Assembly: GCF_002723615.1 (NCBI RefSeq)
Contig: NZ_KZ304960.1
Location: 17,681-81,680, forward strand
Source of the DNA: Limimaricola cinnabarinus
GTDB taxonomy: Bacteria > Pseudomonadota > Alphaproteobacteria > Rhodobacterales > Rhodobacteraceae
Reading direction: 5' to 3'
Length of the DNA: 64,000 bases
The position numbers were made by a program, and so were the translations under genes. The notes under the pieces were generated by a model. It was not told the origin of the DNA, did no database searches, and was given only the letters and a program-made list of their open reading frames with translations. Position 1 is the first letter of the stretch. The number at the start of each line of letters is the position of its first letter. This document shows positions 25,931 through 35,032 of this stretch, piece after piece.

Positions 25931-27946
25931 ATGTCCAGATATCCAAAGCTCTTGTCGCCGATCACGCTGGGGCCGCTGAGCCTGCCCAACCGGGTGCTGA
26001 TGGGCTCGATGCATACCGGGCTCGAGGAGACCGGCGATTGGAATCGCGTCTCCACCTTCTACGCCACGCGCGCGCGCGGCGGCGTCGGGCTGATGGTGAC
26101 GGGCGGCATGGCGCCCAACCGCGAGGGCGGGGTCTATCCCGGCGCGGCGGGACTGTTCACCCAAGACGACATCGCCAACCATGCCCGCGTGACGCGGGCG
26201 GTGCACGAGGCGGGCGGGCGGATCGCAATGCAGATCCTGCATGCCGGGCGCTACGCCTATTCCAAGCACTGCGTCGCCCCTTCGGCGATCCGCGCGCCGA
26301 TCAGCGCCTTCACCCCCAACGCGCTCGACGAGGCGGGGATCGAGAAGCAGATGTCCGACATCGCCACCGCCGCCGCCCGCTCGGTCGAGGCGGGTTATGA
26401 CGGGGTCGAGGTGATGGGCTCGGAGGGCTATTTCCTCAACCAGTTCCTCGCGCCCCGCACCAATCGCCGCGAGGACCGCTGGGGCGGCAGCCTCGAAAAC
26501 CGGATGCGCCTGCCGGTCGAGGTGGTGGCCCGCGTGCGCGCGGCGCTGGGCCCTGACAAGCTGCTGATCTACCGCATCTCGCTTCTCGATCTCGTCTCCG
26601 AGGGGCAGGACTGGTCCGAGATCGTGGCGCTCGCCCATGCCGTGACCGAAGCCGGGGCCGACGTGCTCAACACCGGCATCGGCTGGCACGAGGCGCGGGT
26701 GCCGACCATCGTGACGAGCGTGCCGCGCGCCGCCTTCGCGCATCTGACCGCGAAGCTGCGCGGCGAGGTTTCGGTGCCGGTCATCGCCTCGAACCGGATC
26801 AACACGCCCGAGGTGGCCGAGGAGATCCTGGCCGGGGGGCAGGCCGACATGGTCTCCATGGCGCGGCCCTTCCTCGCCGATCCCGATTTCGTCGCCAAGG
26901 CGGCAAGGGGCGAGGCCGCGCGCATCGCGCCCTGCATCGCCTGCAACCAGGCCTGCCTCGATCACACCTTCTCGGGCAAGCTCTCCTCCTGCCTCGTCAA
27001 CCCGCGCGCCTGCCACGAGACCGAGCTGGTGCTGGAGCCCGTGGCCAGTCCGCGCCGCATCGCGGTGGTGGGGGCGGGGCCCGCGGGCCTCTCGGCGGCG
27101 CTGGCGGCGGCGGAACGCGGCCATGCCGTCACGCTGTTCGAGGCGTCGGGGCGGATCGGCGGACAGCTGCACCACGCCGCCGCGATCCCCGGCAAGGAAG
27201 AGTTCCGCGGATTGCTCGACTGGTTCGAAGCCGAGATCGTCGCGAGCGAAATCGAGCTGCGGCTGGGCGAGACGCCGCAGCCCGAGGCGCTGGCGGGCTT
27301 TGATGCGGTGATCGTCGCCACCGGCGTGCGCCCGCGCGATCCCGCCATTCCGGGGCAGGAGGGGCCGAATGTCATCTCCTATGCCGATCTTCTTTCGGGG
27401 CGGGCCGAGGCCGGGCCGCGCGTCGCCGTGGTCGGCGCGGGCGGCATCGGCTTCGACGTGGCCGAATATCTCGTGACCGGGCACAGCACCACCATCGACC
27501 CGCCCGCCTGGCGCACCGAATGGGGCGTGGCCGATCCTTCGGTCGCGCGCGGCGGCCTCGCCCCCGAGGGGCCGCGCCCGGACCCTGCCGCGCGGCGCGT
27601 CACGCTGTTGCAGCGCAAGGCCGAGAAGCTGGGCAAGCGGCTCGGCAAGACCACCGGCTGGGTGCATCGCGCCGGGCTTCAGATGCGCGCCGTCGAGATG
27701 CTCGGCGGCGTGAGCTACGAGCGCATCGACGCGCAGGGGCTGCATGTCACCACGCCCGAGGGGCCGCGGCTGATCGAGGCAGATACCATCGTGCTCTGCG
27801 CAGGGCAGGAAAGCGAACGGGCACTGGCCGATGCGCTGCTGGCGCAGGGGGTCGAGGCGCATGTGATCGGCGGCGCCGATGTGGCGGCGGAGCTCGACGC
27901 CAAGCGCGCGATCGACCAGGGCACGCGGCTCGCCGCCCGGCTCTAG
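25931..27946 (+). CDS. fadH: NADPH-dependent 2,4-dienoyl-CoA reductase (FadH-like old yellow enzyme family)
   Basis: 671 residues from the ATG at 25931, with GGGAGG 6 nt upstream. Domains in order: an FMN-binding TIM barrel (about 1-330), a 4Fe-4S cluster with C335-x2-C338-x3-C342-x11-C354, then FAD (VVGAGPAGLSAA) and NADPH (VVGAGGIGFDVAE) nucleotide-binding domains. The segment GYDGVEVMGSEGYFLNQFL carries the active-site Tyr region of FadH. It reduces dienoyl-CoA esters so unsaturated fatty acids can enter beta-oxidation. A related trimethylamine-dehydrogenase-like activity is the main alternative. The repeats at 25807-25895 suggest dedicated regulation. Confidence 0.9.
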   Translation: MSRYPKLLSPITLGPLSLPNRVLMGSMHTGLEETGDWNRVSTFYATRARGGVGLMVTGGMAPNREGGVYPGAAGLFTQDDIANHARVTRAVHEAGGRIAMQILHAGRYAYSKHCVAPSAIRAPISAFTPNALDEAGIEKQMSDIATAAARSVEAGYDGVEVMGSEGYFLNQFLAPRTNRREDRWGGSLENRMRLPVEVVARVRAALGPDKLLIYRISLLDLVSEGQDWSEIVALAHAVTEAGADVLNTGIGWHEARVPTIVTSVPRAAFAHLTAKLRGEVSVPVIASNRINTPEVAEEILAGGQADMVSMARPFLADPDFVAKAARGEAARIAPCIACNQACLDHTFSGKLSSCLVNPRACHETELVLEPVASPRRIAVVGAGPAGLSAALAAAERGHAVTLFEASGRIGGQLHHAAAIPGKEEFRGLLDWFEAEIVASEIELRLGETPQPEALAGFDAVIVATGVRPRDPAIPGQEGPNVISYADLLSGRAEAGPRVAVVGAGGIGFDVAEYLVTGHSTTIDPPAWRTEWGVADPSVARGGLAPEGPRPDPAARRVTLLQRKAEKLGKRLGKTTGWVHRAGLQMRAVEMLGGVSYERIDAQGLHVTTPEGPRLIEADTIVLCAGQESERALADALLAQGVEAHVIGGADVAAELDAKRAIDQGTRLAARL

Positions 27947-28066
27947 CTGTTTCCGCCTGCGCATCGGTTGGGGGTCAAACCGCTTTATTGTCAGGGGCAT
28001 GACCCAATCATGCCCGAATCTGCCATCACACAGGGAGCCGACCGAAACGAAGGACGGAGACCGGCC

Positions 28067-28972
28067 ATGGACAGGCTGACAGAGATGGAGGCCTTTGCCA
28101 CCGTGGTGGATCAGGGCGGGTTCACCGATGCGGCCCGCAAGATGGGGATCTCCAAATCCGCCGTCTCGAAACATGTCTCCTCGCTCGAAGCGCGGCTCGG
28201 TGCGCGGCTTTTGAACCGCACCACGCGGCGCGTCAGCCCGACCGAGATCGGGCTGGCCTATTACGACCGGGCGCGCCGCGTCCTGACCGATGCGGGCGAG
28301 GCCGACGCGCTGGTCACCTCGATGCAGTCGGCGCCATCGGGGCTCTTGCGGATCTCGGTCGCGACGGATTTCGGGGTCAATCATCTGAGCCCGGTGCTGG
28401 GCGATTTCCTGCAGGAATTCCCTGACATCACCGTCAACATGGTGCTCAACAACCGCTTCGTGGAGCTGATCTCCGAAGGCTTCGACATGGCGGTGCGCAT
28501 CGGCGAGCTGGAGGACAGCACGCTGCGCGCGCGCAAGCTCACCGAGACTTCCAAGAAGATGATCGCCTCGCCCGCCTATTTCGAACGCTATGGCCGCCCC
28601 GCGCGGATCGACGATCTCAACGAACACAAGCTCTTGCATTACTCCAACGCCTCGAACGGCGCGGTGTGGAAGCTGACCGCGCCCTCGGGCGAAAAGCGGC
28701 AGGTGCGCACCGCCGGTTGGCTGACGGTCAATGACGGGCAGTCATTGCTCAATGCCTGCATCGGCGGGCTCGGCATCGCCTACCTGCCCTCCTTTCTCTA
28801 CGCGGATGCGCTCAAGAAGGGGCTGGTGGAAGAGGCGATCCCGAACCTTCCCACCGAGACGCAGGGCATCTACGCGGTCTATCCGCCGGGCCGCTTCACC
28901 CAGCCCAAGGTGCGCGCCTTCATCGATTTCCTGGTCGAAGCCTTCGCCGAGAAGGGCCCCGACACCTGGTGA
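28067..28972 (+). CDS. LysR family transcriptional regulator
   Basis: 301 residues from the ATG at 28067, which follows ACGGAGA. The winged helix-turn-helix (about residues 3-60) reads FTDAARKMGISKSAVSKHVSSLEARLGARLLNRTTR in consecutive parts, of the CrgA/AaeR-like subgroup, followed by an effector-binding domain with G-F-D-M-A-V-R-I-G-E-L. It lies 120 nt after fadH in the same direction rather than divergently, so it is not the classic LysR-target layout. The target genes are unknown; fadH is a candidate. Confidence 0.92.
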   Translation: MDRLTEMEAFATVVDQGGFTDAARKMGISKSAVSKHVSSLEARLGARLLNRTTRRVSPTEIGLAYYDRARRVLTDAGEADALVTSMQSAPSGLLRISVATDFGVNHLSPVLGDFLQEFPDITVNMVLNNRFVELISEGFDMAVRIGELEDSTLRARKLTETSKKMIASPAYFERYGRPARIDDLNEHKLLHYSNASNGAVWKLTAPSGEKRQVRTAGWLTVNDGQSLLNACIGGLGIAYLPSFLYADALKKGLVEEAIPNLPTETQGIYAVYPPGRFTQPKVRAFIDFLVEAFAEKGPDTW

Positions 28973-28994
28973 GCCTTGGCTGCGGCATCTGTCC

Positions 28995-29900
28995 TCACCC
29001 TTCCGCCGCCAGCGCCTCGACCCGGCGGTTGGCGGCGCGGCCCTCGGGCGTGGCGTTGGTGGCGCGCGGCGCGAGCCAGCCCGCCCCCCGCGCCTCGACC
29101 CTCGCCGCCGCGACCCCGTGATCGCGCAGCAGCCGGTTGCGCACCGCCTCGGCGCGGCGGCGCGACAGGGCGATGTTGGCCTCCAGAGCGCCGGTCATGT
29201 CGGTATGGCCCACCAGCACCAGCCGCCGCGACGGGGCCTCGGCCAGCCAGTCCGCCAGCGCCGCGAGAGGGGCGGGGGCCGTTTCCTCCAGCACCGCCGC
29301 GCCGGGCGCGAAGCTGATCCCTTCCAGCACGGCATGGCCCTCGCGGTCGAGCGTCGCGGCGAGATCGGCCGGCGCCATGCGCGGCGCGACCTGCGGCGCG
29401 ATGTCGGGCGTGCCCGCGGGCGTGACGGTCGTCACCTGCAGATGCCCGGTCTCCCCGGCCCGGCTGGCCAGGATGCCGACCGCCGAGAGCCCGTCCGGGC
29501 CGTCGCGCCGGGCCGAAAGATAGCGGAACGCGCCCAGATCGACATGCATCTCCGGTGGCGGCAGAACCTCGATGCCATAGCGGAACTCGTATCCGCCGCA
29601 GGCCCGGGCCGCGCAATCGAGCAGGATCTCGAACCCCGCGGCCCGCAGAGCCGCCCTCATCGGCGCGATCAGCCCGGCGGGCGACGGCGCGGGGGCGGGG
29701 ATGCGCCAGGCGCGCGTTTCGACCAAGCCCTCGATCGCCTCGACCGGGGGCGGGGCGCCTTGGGCGGGGCCGGTGGGCAGGGCGTGATCCGCCGTCTCGG
29801 CCCGCCTTTCGGCCGTGCGCAGGGCGCCTTCGGGCAGCGGCAGTTCCAACGCCAGCCCCATGCCGGGCCAGAGCACCGCCAGCGCCGCCGCGCGGATCAT
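28995..29900 (-). CDS. OmpA family outer-membrane/periplasmic protein
   Basis: 301 residues from the ATG at 29898-29900, with a short signal peptide (AALAVLWPGMGLALE). The N-terminal half has a probable disulfide (C-A-A-R-A-C) and no recognised fold. The C-terminal OmpA/MotB-like peptidoglycan-binding domain shows LVLVGHTDMTGALEANIALS and R-R-R-A-E-A-V-R. It probably tethers the envelope to peptidoglycan. The start overlaps the GNAT stop by 4 nt and completes the CinA-like/GNAT/OmpA operon, an odd mix with no obvious shared pathway. Confidence 0.86.
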   Translation of the reverse strand: MIRAAALAVLWPGMGLALELPLPEGALRTAERRAETADHALPTGPAQGAPPPVEAIEGLVETRAWRIPAPAPSPAGLIAPMRAALRAAGFEILLDCAARACGGYEFRYGIEVLPPPEMHVDLGAFRYLSARRDGPDGLSAVGILASRAGETGHLQVTTVTPAGTPDIAPQVAPRMAPADLAATLDREGHAVLEGISFAPGAAVLEETAPAPLAALADWLAEAPSRRLVLVGHTDMTGALEANIALSRRRAEAVRNRLLRDHGVAAARVEARGAGWLAPRATNATPEGRAANRRVEALAAEG

Positions 29901-30583
29901 GCCGGGGCTTCCCTGTAGTGATAGGCGCCGATCTCTTCGTAGCCCAGCCTTGCATAGAGCGCGCGGGCCGGGGCATTGGCGCGGGTCACGGCCAGGGCGA
30001 GCCATGCGCAACCCTGCGCATGCGCCCAACCCGCCGCCATCGCCATCACCGCCCGCCCCGCGCCCCGGCGGCGCGCGGCCGGAGAGACCTCCAGCGCATG
30101 AAGCATGGCGATCTCGCCATGGCAGGCCACGAAGGCGCAGCCGCCGGGGTGATGCAGCACGGTCTTCGGCCCCTCGGCGCGCTCCATCACAGCGATGCGC
30201 GCGGCCCCGATGCCGCCCTCGGCCCAAAGCGCGCGCTGCGCGGCGCTCGGTGGCCAGTTCGCGCGCGCGCAGATCGTATCGAGCGCATCGACGCGGGCGG
30301 CGAGGATCGAAGTGGGGTCTTTTATCGCGTAGCCACGCGCATCGAGCGCCGCGTCGAGCGCGGCCTCGCCTGCGCGGACCATGAACAGCGGCGCGCGCCC
30401 TTCGCCGCGCATCGCTTCTTCGGCGGCGGCGATGTCGCCTTGGCCGAACGGCCCCTCCAGCGTCGCCGCCGAAACCCGGGCACCGCCGCTCGCCCCGTTG
30501 CGCAGCCGCACCGGGCCCAGATCGCGCGTGGCGGCGGCGGGCCATGTGGCGGCGAGCGCCGCGAAGCCCGCCTCGGGGCTCAC
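29897..30583 (-). CDS. GNAT family N-acetyltransferase
   Basis: 228 residues from a GTG at 30581-30583 overlapping the preceding TGA. The C-terminal GNAT domain has LEVSPAARRRGAGRAVM (acetyl-CoA pyrophosphate loop) and the end NAPARALYARLGYEEIGAYHY. The N-terminal half is a divergent, probably degenerate GNAT-like domain. The acceptor is unknown. It is coupled on both sides, to the CinA-like gene and to the OmpA-family gene. Confidence 0.87.
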   Translation of the reverse strand: MSPEAGFAALAATWPAAATRDLGPVRLRNGASGGARVSAATLEGPFGQGDIAAAEEAMRGEGRAPLFMVRAGEAALDAALDARGYAIKDPTSILAARVDALDTICARANWPPSAAQRALWAEGGIGAARIAVMERAEGPKTVLHHPGGCAFVACHGEIAMLHALEVSPAARRRGAGRAVMAMAAGWAHAQGCAWLALAVTRANAPARALYARLGYEEIGAYHYREAPA

Positions 30584-31320
30584 GCGGGGAACTGCTCCGA
30601 CAGCGTCACCAGCGCCGCTTCGATCTCGGCCCCGTCTGCGCCCCGGATCACGATATTGGTGCCGGTGACGCCGTTCTCGGAAAAGGGATAGGAGCCGATG
30701 GCGAGCGCCGGATGCGCCTTGGCCAGTTCGGCCAGCGGCTCGGCCACGTCGCCCTCGCCGCGCTCGATGCGCAGGGATTGCGACAGCACCGGCCGCCCGC
30801 CGGGGATCTTCGGCAAAAGTCCCGCCAGCATCGCCTCGAAGATGCGCGGCACGCCGGCCATGACATGCACGTTGCGCAAGGAAAAGCCCGGCGCGGCGCT
30901 GACCGGGTTGTCGATCAGTTCGGCGCCGTCGGGGATGCGCGCCATGCGCAGCCGCGCCGCGTTCAGCTCGACGCCGCGCGCGGCGTAATGCGCGGCGAGG
31001 ATCTCGCGCGCATCGTCGCGGATGCCGATTGGCGCGCCCATCGCCTCGGCCACGGCTTCGGCGGTGATGTCGTCATGCGTCGGCCCGATGCCGCCCGAGG
31101 TGAAGACATGGTCATGCGCCGCCGAGAGCGCCCGCACCGCGCCGATGATGGTGGCGTGATCGTCCGAGACGACCCGGCTTTCGCGCAGCTCGATGCCGCG
31201 CAGCGTCAGCTCCTTGGCCAAGTGGTGCATGTTGCTGTCGCGGGTGCGGCCCGAGAGGATCTCGTCGCCGATGACGAGCATGGCGGCGGTCGGGTTGGGC
31301 GCGGTCGTCCGTTCGGTCAT
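30580..31320 (-). CDS. CinA-like molybdopterin-binding domain protein
   Basis: 246 residues: a single MoCF/CinA N-terminal domain without the C-terminal nicotinamide-mononucleotide amidohydrolase domain of full CinA. Signatures are MLVIGDEILSGRTRDSN, TSGGIGPTHDDITAEAVA and HVMAGVPRIFEAML. Full-length CinA proteins are pyrophosphatases/deamidases in nucleotide repair, and this short form is likely a COG1058 hydrolase with similar nucleotide handling. It heads the three-gene operon and is divergent from map. Confidence 0.9.
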   Translation of the reverse strand: MTERTTAPNPTAAMLVIGDEILSGRTRDSNMHHLAKELTLRGIELRESRVVSDDHATIIGAVRALSAAHDHVFTSGGIGPTHDDITAEAVAEAMGAPIGIRDDAREILAAHYAARGVELNAARLRMARIPDGAELIDNPVSAAPGFSLRNVHVMAGVPRIFEAMLAGLLPKIPGGRPVLSQSLRIERGEGDVAEPLAELAKAHPALAIGSYPFSENGVTGTNIVIRGADGAEIEAALVTLSEQFPA

Positions 31321-31436
31321 GGGGCGGGCTCCGGTTGGCTGTCACAAGGTATAGGCCGGGGCGCGGGTCATTTCCACGCGGGCGGGTGGATTCCCCGCGC
31401 GGTAGGCCCTATTTCAGGTCGAAAGGGATAGAGGTG

Positions 31437-32270
31437 ATGACTTTGGACGAGACCGCCGCCGACGACCGCAAGGGCCGCCTGACCCGCGATGGCATCCGCA
31501 TCCACGATCTCGCGGATTTCGCGGGCATGAACCGCGCCGGGCGCCTTGCCGCCACGATCCTCGACGACATCGCCGAGCATGTCGTCGTGGGCCAGCGCAC
31601 TTCCGAGATCGACCGGGTCATCACCGACCTGATCGAGCAGGCCAACGCCAAGAGCGCCACGATCGGCTACAAGGGCTACCAGCACGCCAGCTGCATCTCG
31701 GTCAACCACGTGGTCTGCCACGGGATTCCGGGCGACAAGAAGCTGAAAGACGGCGACATCCTCAATGTCGACGTGACCGTGATCGTCGACGGCTTTTACG
31801 GCGACACCAGCCGGATGTACGTGGCCGGAAAGCTGCCGCGCAAGGCCGAGCGGCTGATCCAGGTGACGCATGACGCGCTGATGAAGGGGATCGAGGCGGC
31901 GCGGCCGGGCAACACCTTCGGCGATATCGGCCACGCGATCCAGAGCTTCGTCGAGGAGAACCGCATGTCGGTGGTGCGCGATTTCTGCGGCCATGGCATC
32001 GGCCGGGTGTTCCACGCGCCGCCCAACGTGCTGCATTACGGCCGCCCCGGCACCGGGCCGGTGCTGGAGGAGGGGATGTTCTTCACCATCGAGCCGATGG
32101 TCAATCTCGGCCGCCCCGAGACCAAGGTCCTGGCCGATGACTGGACCGCCGTGACGCGCGACAAGTCGCTTTCGGCGCAGTTCGAGCACACGATCGGCAT
32201 CACCGCTCAGGGCAACGAGATCTTCACCCTCTCGCCCGCCGAGCGGTTTCATCCCACCTGGGATATCTGA
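31437..32270 (+). CDS. map: Type I methionyl aminopeptidase
   Basis: 277 residues from the ATG at 31437. It removes the initiator Met from new proteins. The five dinuclear-metal ligands are present: Asp in N-V-D-V-T-V and D-T-S-R-M, His in CGHGIG, Glu in F-T-I-E-P-M and Glu in Q-F-E-H-T. The N-terminal extension of about 20 residues (DETAADDRKGRL) is longer than in E. coli and usual in Alphaproteobacteria. It converges with rsmD with only 3 nt between stops. Confidence 0.95.
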   Translation: MTLDETAADDRKGRLTRDGIRIHDLADFAGMNRAGRLAATILDDIAEHVVVGQRTSEIDRVITDLIEQANAKSATIGYKGYQHASCISVNHVVCHGIPGDKKLKDGDILNVDVTVIVDGFYGDTSRMYVAGKLPRKAERLIQVTHDALMKGIEAARPGNTFGDIGHAIQSFVEENRMSVVRDFCGHGIGRVFHAPPNVLHYGRPGTGPVLEEGMFFTIEPMVNLGRPETKVLADDWTAVTRDKSLSAQFEHTIGITAQGNEIFTLSPAERFHPTWDI

Positions 32271-32273
32271 GGC

Positions 32274-32834
32274 TCAGCCGTCGCGCTCCATGAGCGTGAC
32301 ATGGGTATCGCCGTAGCGCCGTGTATCGAGGGGGGAGAACCCCTCGGGCGCGGGCTGCGGCGCGCTTTCCTCCCAGACGATCAGCGCGCCGGGCGCGATC
32401 CAGCCGCCCGCCAAGGCCGAGGCCAGCGCCCGCGCGCCGAGCCCCTTGCCATAGGGCGGATCAAGAAAGACGAGGCTCGCCGGCGCGTCGCAGGCGGGCA
32501 GGCGGGTCGCGTCGCATTTGAGATGCGTCACCCGGTCGGCCACGCGCAGCTTGGCCACGTTCTCGCGGATGAGCTTTCCCGCCACGCGCCCGTCATCGAC
32601 GAAGGTGACATGCGCGGCACCGCGCGACAGCGCCTCGAGCCCCAGCGCGCCGGTGCCGGCGAAGAGGTCGAGCACGCGGGCCTCGCCGATCGGATCGCCG
32701 TAGCGCCCGCCCATCAGCGCGTTGAACAGGCTTTCGCGCACCCGGTCGGCGGTGGGGCGCAGATGCGCGCCCGCGTCGCCCTTGCCGACCGCGGCGAGGG
32801 CCAGGCCGCGATGCTCTCCGGCGATGATCCTCAT
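32274..32834 (-). CDS. rsmD: 16S rRNA (guanine966-N2)-methyltransferase
   Basis: 186 residues from the ATG at 32832-32834. The start MRIIAGEHRGL and RPTADRVRESLFNAL are family signatures, the SAM site is DLFAGTGALGLEALSRGA and the catalytic motif is FLDPPYGKG. It methylates G966 of 16S rRNA in the 30S subunit. The start overlaps the stop of the upstream flavoprotein by 4 nt. This pairing is positional, and no functional link is evident. Confidence 0.94.
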   Translation of the reverse strand: MRIIAGEHRGLALAAVGKGDAGAHLRPTADRVRESLFNALMGGRYGDPIGEARVLDLFAGTGALGLEALSRGAAHVTFVDDGRVAGKLIRENVAKLRVADRVTHLKCDATRLPACDAPASLVFLDPPYGKGLGARALASALAGGWIAPGALIVWEESAPQPAPEGFSPLDTRRYGDTHVTLMERDG

Positions 32835-34042
32835 TTCAGCAGCGCCTTGAGATCGGTGGCCGGATCGGCGGCGCGTGCGGGGTCGGGCGAGCGGCCCGCC
32901 TCGATCAGCCGCTTGCCGACCATGTAGGCGCGGCTGTCGTTCATCGCGTCCACGGCGATGAGACGCGCGCCCCGGTAATACCAGTGCGATTGCTGCGCCG
33001 GGCTGTCGCCCGGGCGGACATGCACCGCGTCCCAGCCCGCGTTCAGCCCCGCGATCTGCAGCTTGGTGTCGAACTGGTCCGACCAGAACCACGGGCGGGG
33101 GCGGTATTCGACGCCACGGCCCATCATGTTGAGCGCGGCGTTTTCGGCCATGTCGATGGCGTTGCCGACGCTTTCGAGCCGGATGCGCATGTCGGCCAGC
33201 AGGAGCGAGGCGCAGTCGCCCGCGGCCCAGATGTGCTCATCCGAGGTGCGGCAATGGATGTCGCAGCGGATGCCGTTGTCGAGCACGAGCCCCGCCGGTT
33301 CGGCCAACCCCGTACCCGGCGCCACGCCGACGCCGACGATGGCGAAATCGGCCGCGATCTCGCTGCCATCGGTGAGCCGCGCGCCGGTGACGCGCTCTTC
33401 GCCCAAGAGCCGCTCAAGCCCCACGCCCTCGCGGATATCGACGCCGTGGCTGCGGTGCAGGTCGCGGAAATAGGCCGAGGTTTCGGGGGCGGCGACGCGT
33501 TGCAGGATGCGTTCGGCCTGTTCGACCACCGTGACCGTCAGCCCGCGCCTGGCGGCCACCGCCGCCGCCTCCAGCCCGATATAGCCGCCGCCGACCACCA
33601 GCAGCCGGCGGCCTTCGAGCATCTCGGGCGCGAGCGCGTCGGCATCCGCGAGATCGCGCATGGTGAACACCCCCGCCAGATCGCCGCCGATCGCGGCGGG
33701 CAGGCGGCGCGGATGCGCGCCGGTGCACAAGGCGAGCCGGTCGTAGGACAGGGTTTCGCCATCCGAAAGCGTCACGGTCCGTGCGCTTGCATCAAGCGCG
33801 CTGGCCGTCACCCCCAGACGCAGATCGATGTCGTGCTCGGCATACCACGCCTCGGGGCGCAGAAAGAGGCGCGCCTTCTCCATCTCTCCGAGCAGGTAGG
33901 CCTTGGAGAGTGGCGGGCGCTGGTAGGGCGGGGCGGTTTCGGCACCGACGAGGGTGATGCGCCCGTCGAAGCCTTCGGCGCGAAGCTTGGCCACGAGCGA
34001 CGATCCGGCCTGTCCGGCTCCGATCACGACGAAATGGGACAT
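32831..34042 (-). CDS. Ferredoxin-reductase-type NAD(P)/FAD-dependent oxidoreductase
   Basis: 403 residues. FAD binding is shown by IGAGQAG at residues 7-13, NAD(P)H binding by VVGGGYIGLEAA, and the FAD-closing motif by I-W-A-A-G-D-C-A-S. The C-terminal reductase domain (W-F-W-S-D-Q-F-D-T-K-L-Q-I-A-G) places it in the rubredoxin/ferredoxin reductase family that feeds cytochrome P450s or dioxygenases. No such partner is in the window. It is divergent from a peroxiredoxin with 90 nt between, so a redox link is possible. Confidence 0.92.
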   Translation of the reverse strand: MSHFVVIGAGQAGSSLVAKLRAEGFDGRITLVGAETAPPYQRPPLSKAYLLGEMEKARLFLRPEAWYAEHDIDLRLGVTASALDASARTVTLSDGETLSYDRLALCTGAHPRRLPAAIGGDLAGVFTMRDLADADALAPEMLEGRRLLVVGGGYIGLEAAAVAARRGLTVTVVEQAERILQRVAAPETSAYFRDLHRSHGVDIREGVGLERLLGEERVTGARLTDGSEIAADFAIVGVGVAPGTGLAEPAGLVLDNGIRCDIHCRTSDEHIWAAGDCASLLLADMRIRLESVGNAIDMAENAALNMMGRGVEYRPRPWFWSDQFDTKLQIAGLNAGWDAVHVRPGDSPAQQSHWYYRGARLIAVDAMNDSRAYMVGKRLIEAGRSPDPARAADPATDLKALLK

Positions 34043-34132
34043 GCGCGTCCTTTCCTTGGTTTCTGTGGCCCGGCTGCGGGCGGCAGACTATATCCCCTGC
34101 CATCGACCGCAATCGTGAAAGGACCGCCGGGG

Positions 34133-34621
34133 ATGACGATCACAGTTGGAGACAGGCTGCCGGAGGCGGAGCTGCTGCGGATGGGGGCCGATGGACCGGA
34201 AAAGCTCGCGCTGAGCACGTTGCTGAAGGGCCGCCGCGTGGTGATCTTCGGTCTGCCGGGCGCCTATACCGGCACCTGCTCGACCGCGCATGTGCCGAGC
34301 TTCATCCGCGCGATGGAGTCCTTGCGCGAGAAGGGCGTGGATGAGGTGATCTGCGTGTCGGTTAACGACCCTTTCGTGATGCGGGCCTGGGGCGAGGCGA
34401 CGGGGGCGACGGCGGCGGGCATCGCGATGCTGGCCGATGCGTCCTGCGAGTTCACCTCCGCCATCGGCATGGAGTTCTCGAACCCCGATCGCGGCTTCAT
34501 CCGGCGCAGCAGGCGCTACGCGCTGATGGCCGAGGACGGGGTGGTGAAGGTCTGGCATGCGGAGGAGAACGCCGGCACCTGCGACATTTCGGGCGGCGAA
34601 AGCATGGTCGCGGCGCTTTGA
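34133..34621 (+). CDS. Peroxiredoxin, Prx5/hybrid type
   Basis: 162 residues. The catalytic motif P-x3-T-x2-C appears as PGAYTGTCS with the peroxidatic Cys49; where the family often has T-P-T-C this one has T-G-T-C. The surrounding SVNDPFVMRAWGE segment is the Prx5 signature. It reduces hydrogen and organic peroxides using a thiol donor, probably glutathione or thioredoxin. It is monocistronic and ends in a hairpin at 34632-34660. Confidence 0.93.
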   Translation: MTITVGDRLPEAELLRMGADGPEKLALSTLLKGRRVVIFGLPGAYTGTCSTAHVPSFIRAMESLREKGVDEVICVSVNDPFVMRAWGEATGATAAGIAMLADASCEFTSAIGMEFSNPDRGFIRRSRRYALMAEDGVVKVWHAEENAGTCDISGGESMVAAL

Positions 34622-34631
34622 GCCGAACGGC

Positions 34632-34667
34632 AAAGGGGGGCGCGCGGCCCCCTTTCATCTTTCTTCA
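34632..34667 (+). terminator. Terminator after the peroxiredoxin gene
   Basis: An 8-bp stem, AAAGGGGG at 34632-34639 with CCCCCTTT at 34648-34655, encloses an 8-nt GC loop and runs into CATCTTTCTTC. The tail is the start of conserved motif copy 2, so the hairpin and the motif are joined here. Confidence 0.75.
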
Positions 34668-34675
34668 AATACGCA
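34656..34675 (+). repeat. Conserved intergenic motif, copy 2
   Basis: CATCTTTCTTCAAATACGCA, identical to copy 3 (51139-51158) and one base different from copy 1 (23328-23347, other strand). It begins at the last base of the peroxiredoxin terminator stem. The phhB gene ends 69 nt beyond it. Confidence 0.75.
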
Positions 34676-34744
34676 TGGCCCGCCCTGTCAGCCCGCGCCT
34701 GCGGCGGCATCGAGCGAAATGCCCGGTCACGGCGGGGCTATTCG

Positions 34745-35032
34745 TCAGCTCTCCGCCAGCTTGTCCATCCTTGCCGCGAGCGTCGCGTCGCGCGCCGTCA
34801 GCCCCTTGGCGTCATGCGAGGTGAGCGTGACGGTCACGCTGCGGTAGCTGTTGGACCATTCGGGGTGATGATTCAGTTTCTCGGCCCAGATCGCGCAGCG
34901 CGTCATGAAGCCGAAGGCTTCGACGAAGCTCGGAAAGCGGAAGGTCTTGGTGACGGCATCGCGGTCGGGTTCCGCCTCCCATCCGGCGGCCTTGAGCGTC
35001 GTGCGCCCGGCCTCGTCGAGCATTTCCGTCAT
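34745..35032 (-). CDS. phhB: 4a-hydroxytetrahydrobiopterin dehydratase (PCD/DCoH family)
   Basis: 95 residues, the usual length, from the ATG at 35030-35032. The active-site H-H-P-E-W (His55, His56) and the later V-T-L-T-S-H-D (His73) are present. The enzyme recycles pterin cofactor for aromatic amino-acid hydroxylases. No phenylalanine hydroxylase is in this window, and many alphaproteobacterial homologues lack that partner nearby. Its ATG overlaps the stop of the upstream FemAB-like gene. Confidence 0.93.
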   Translation of the reverse strand: MTEMLDEAGRTTLKAAGWEAEPDRDAVTKTFRFPSFVEAFGFMTRCAIWAEKLNHHPEWSNSYRSVTVTLTSHDAKGLTARDATLAARMDKLAES

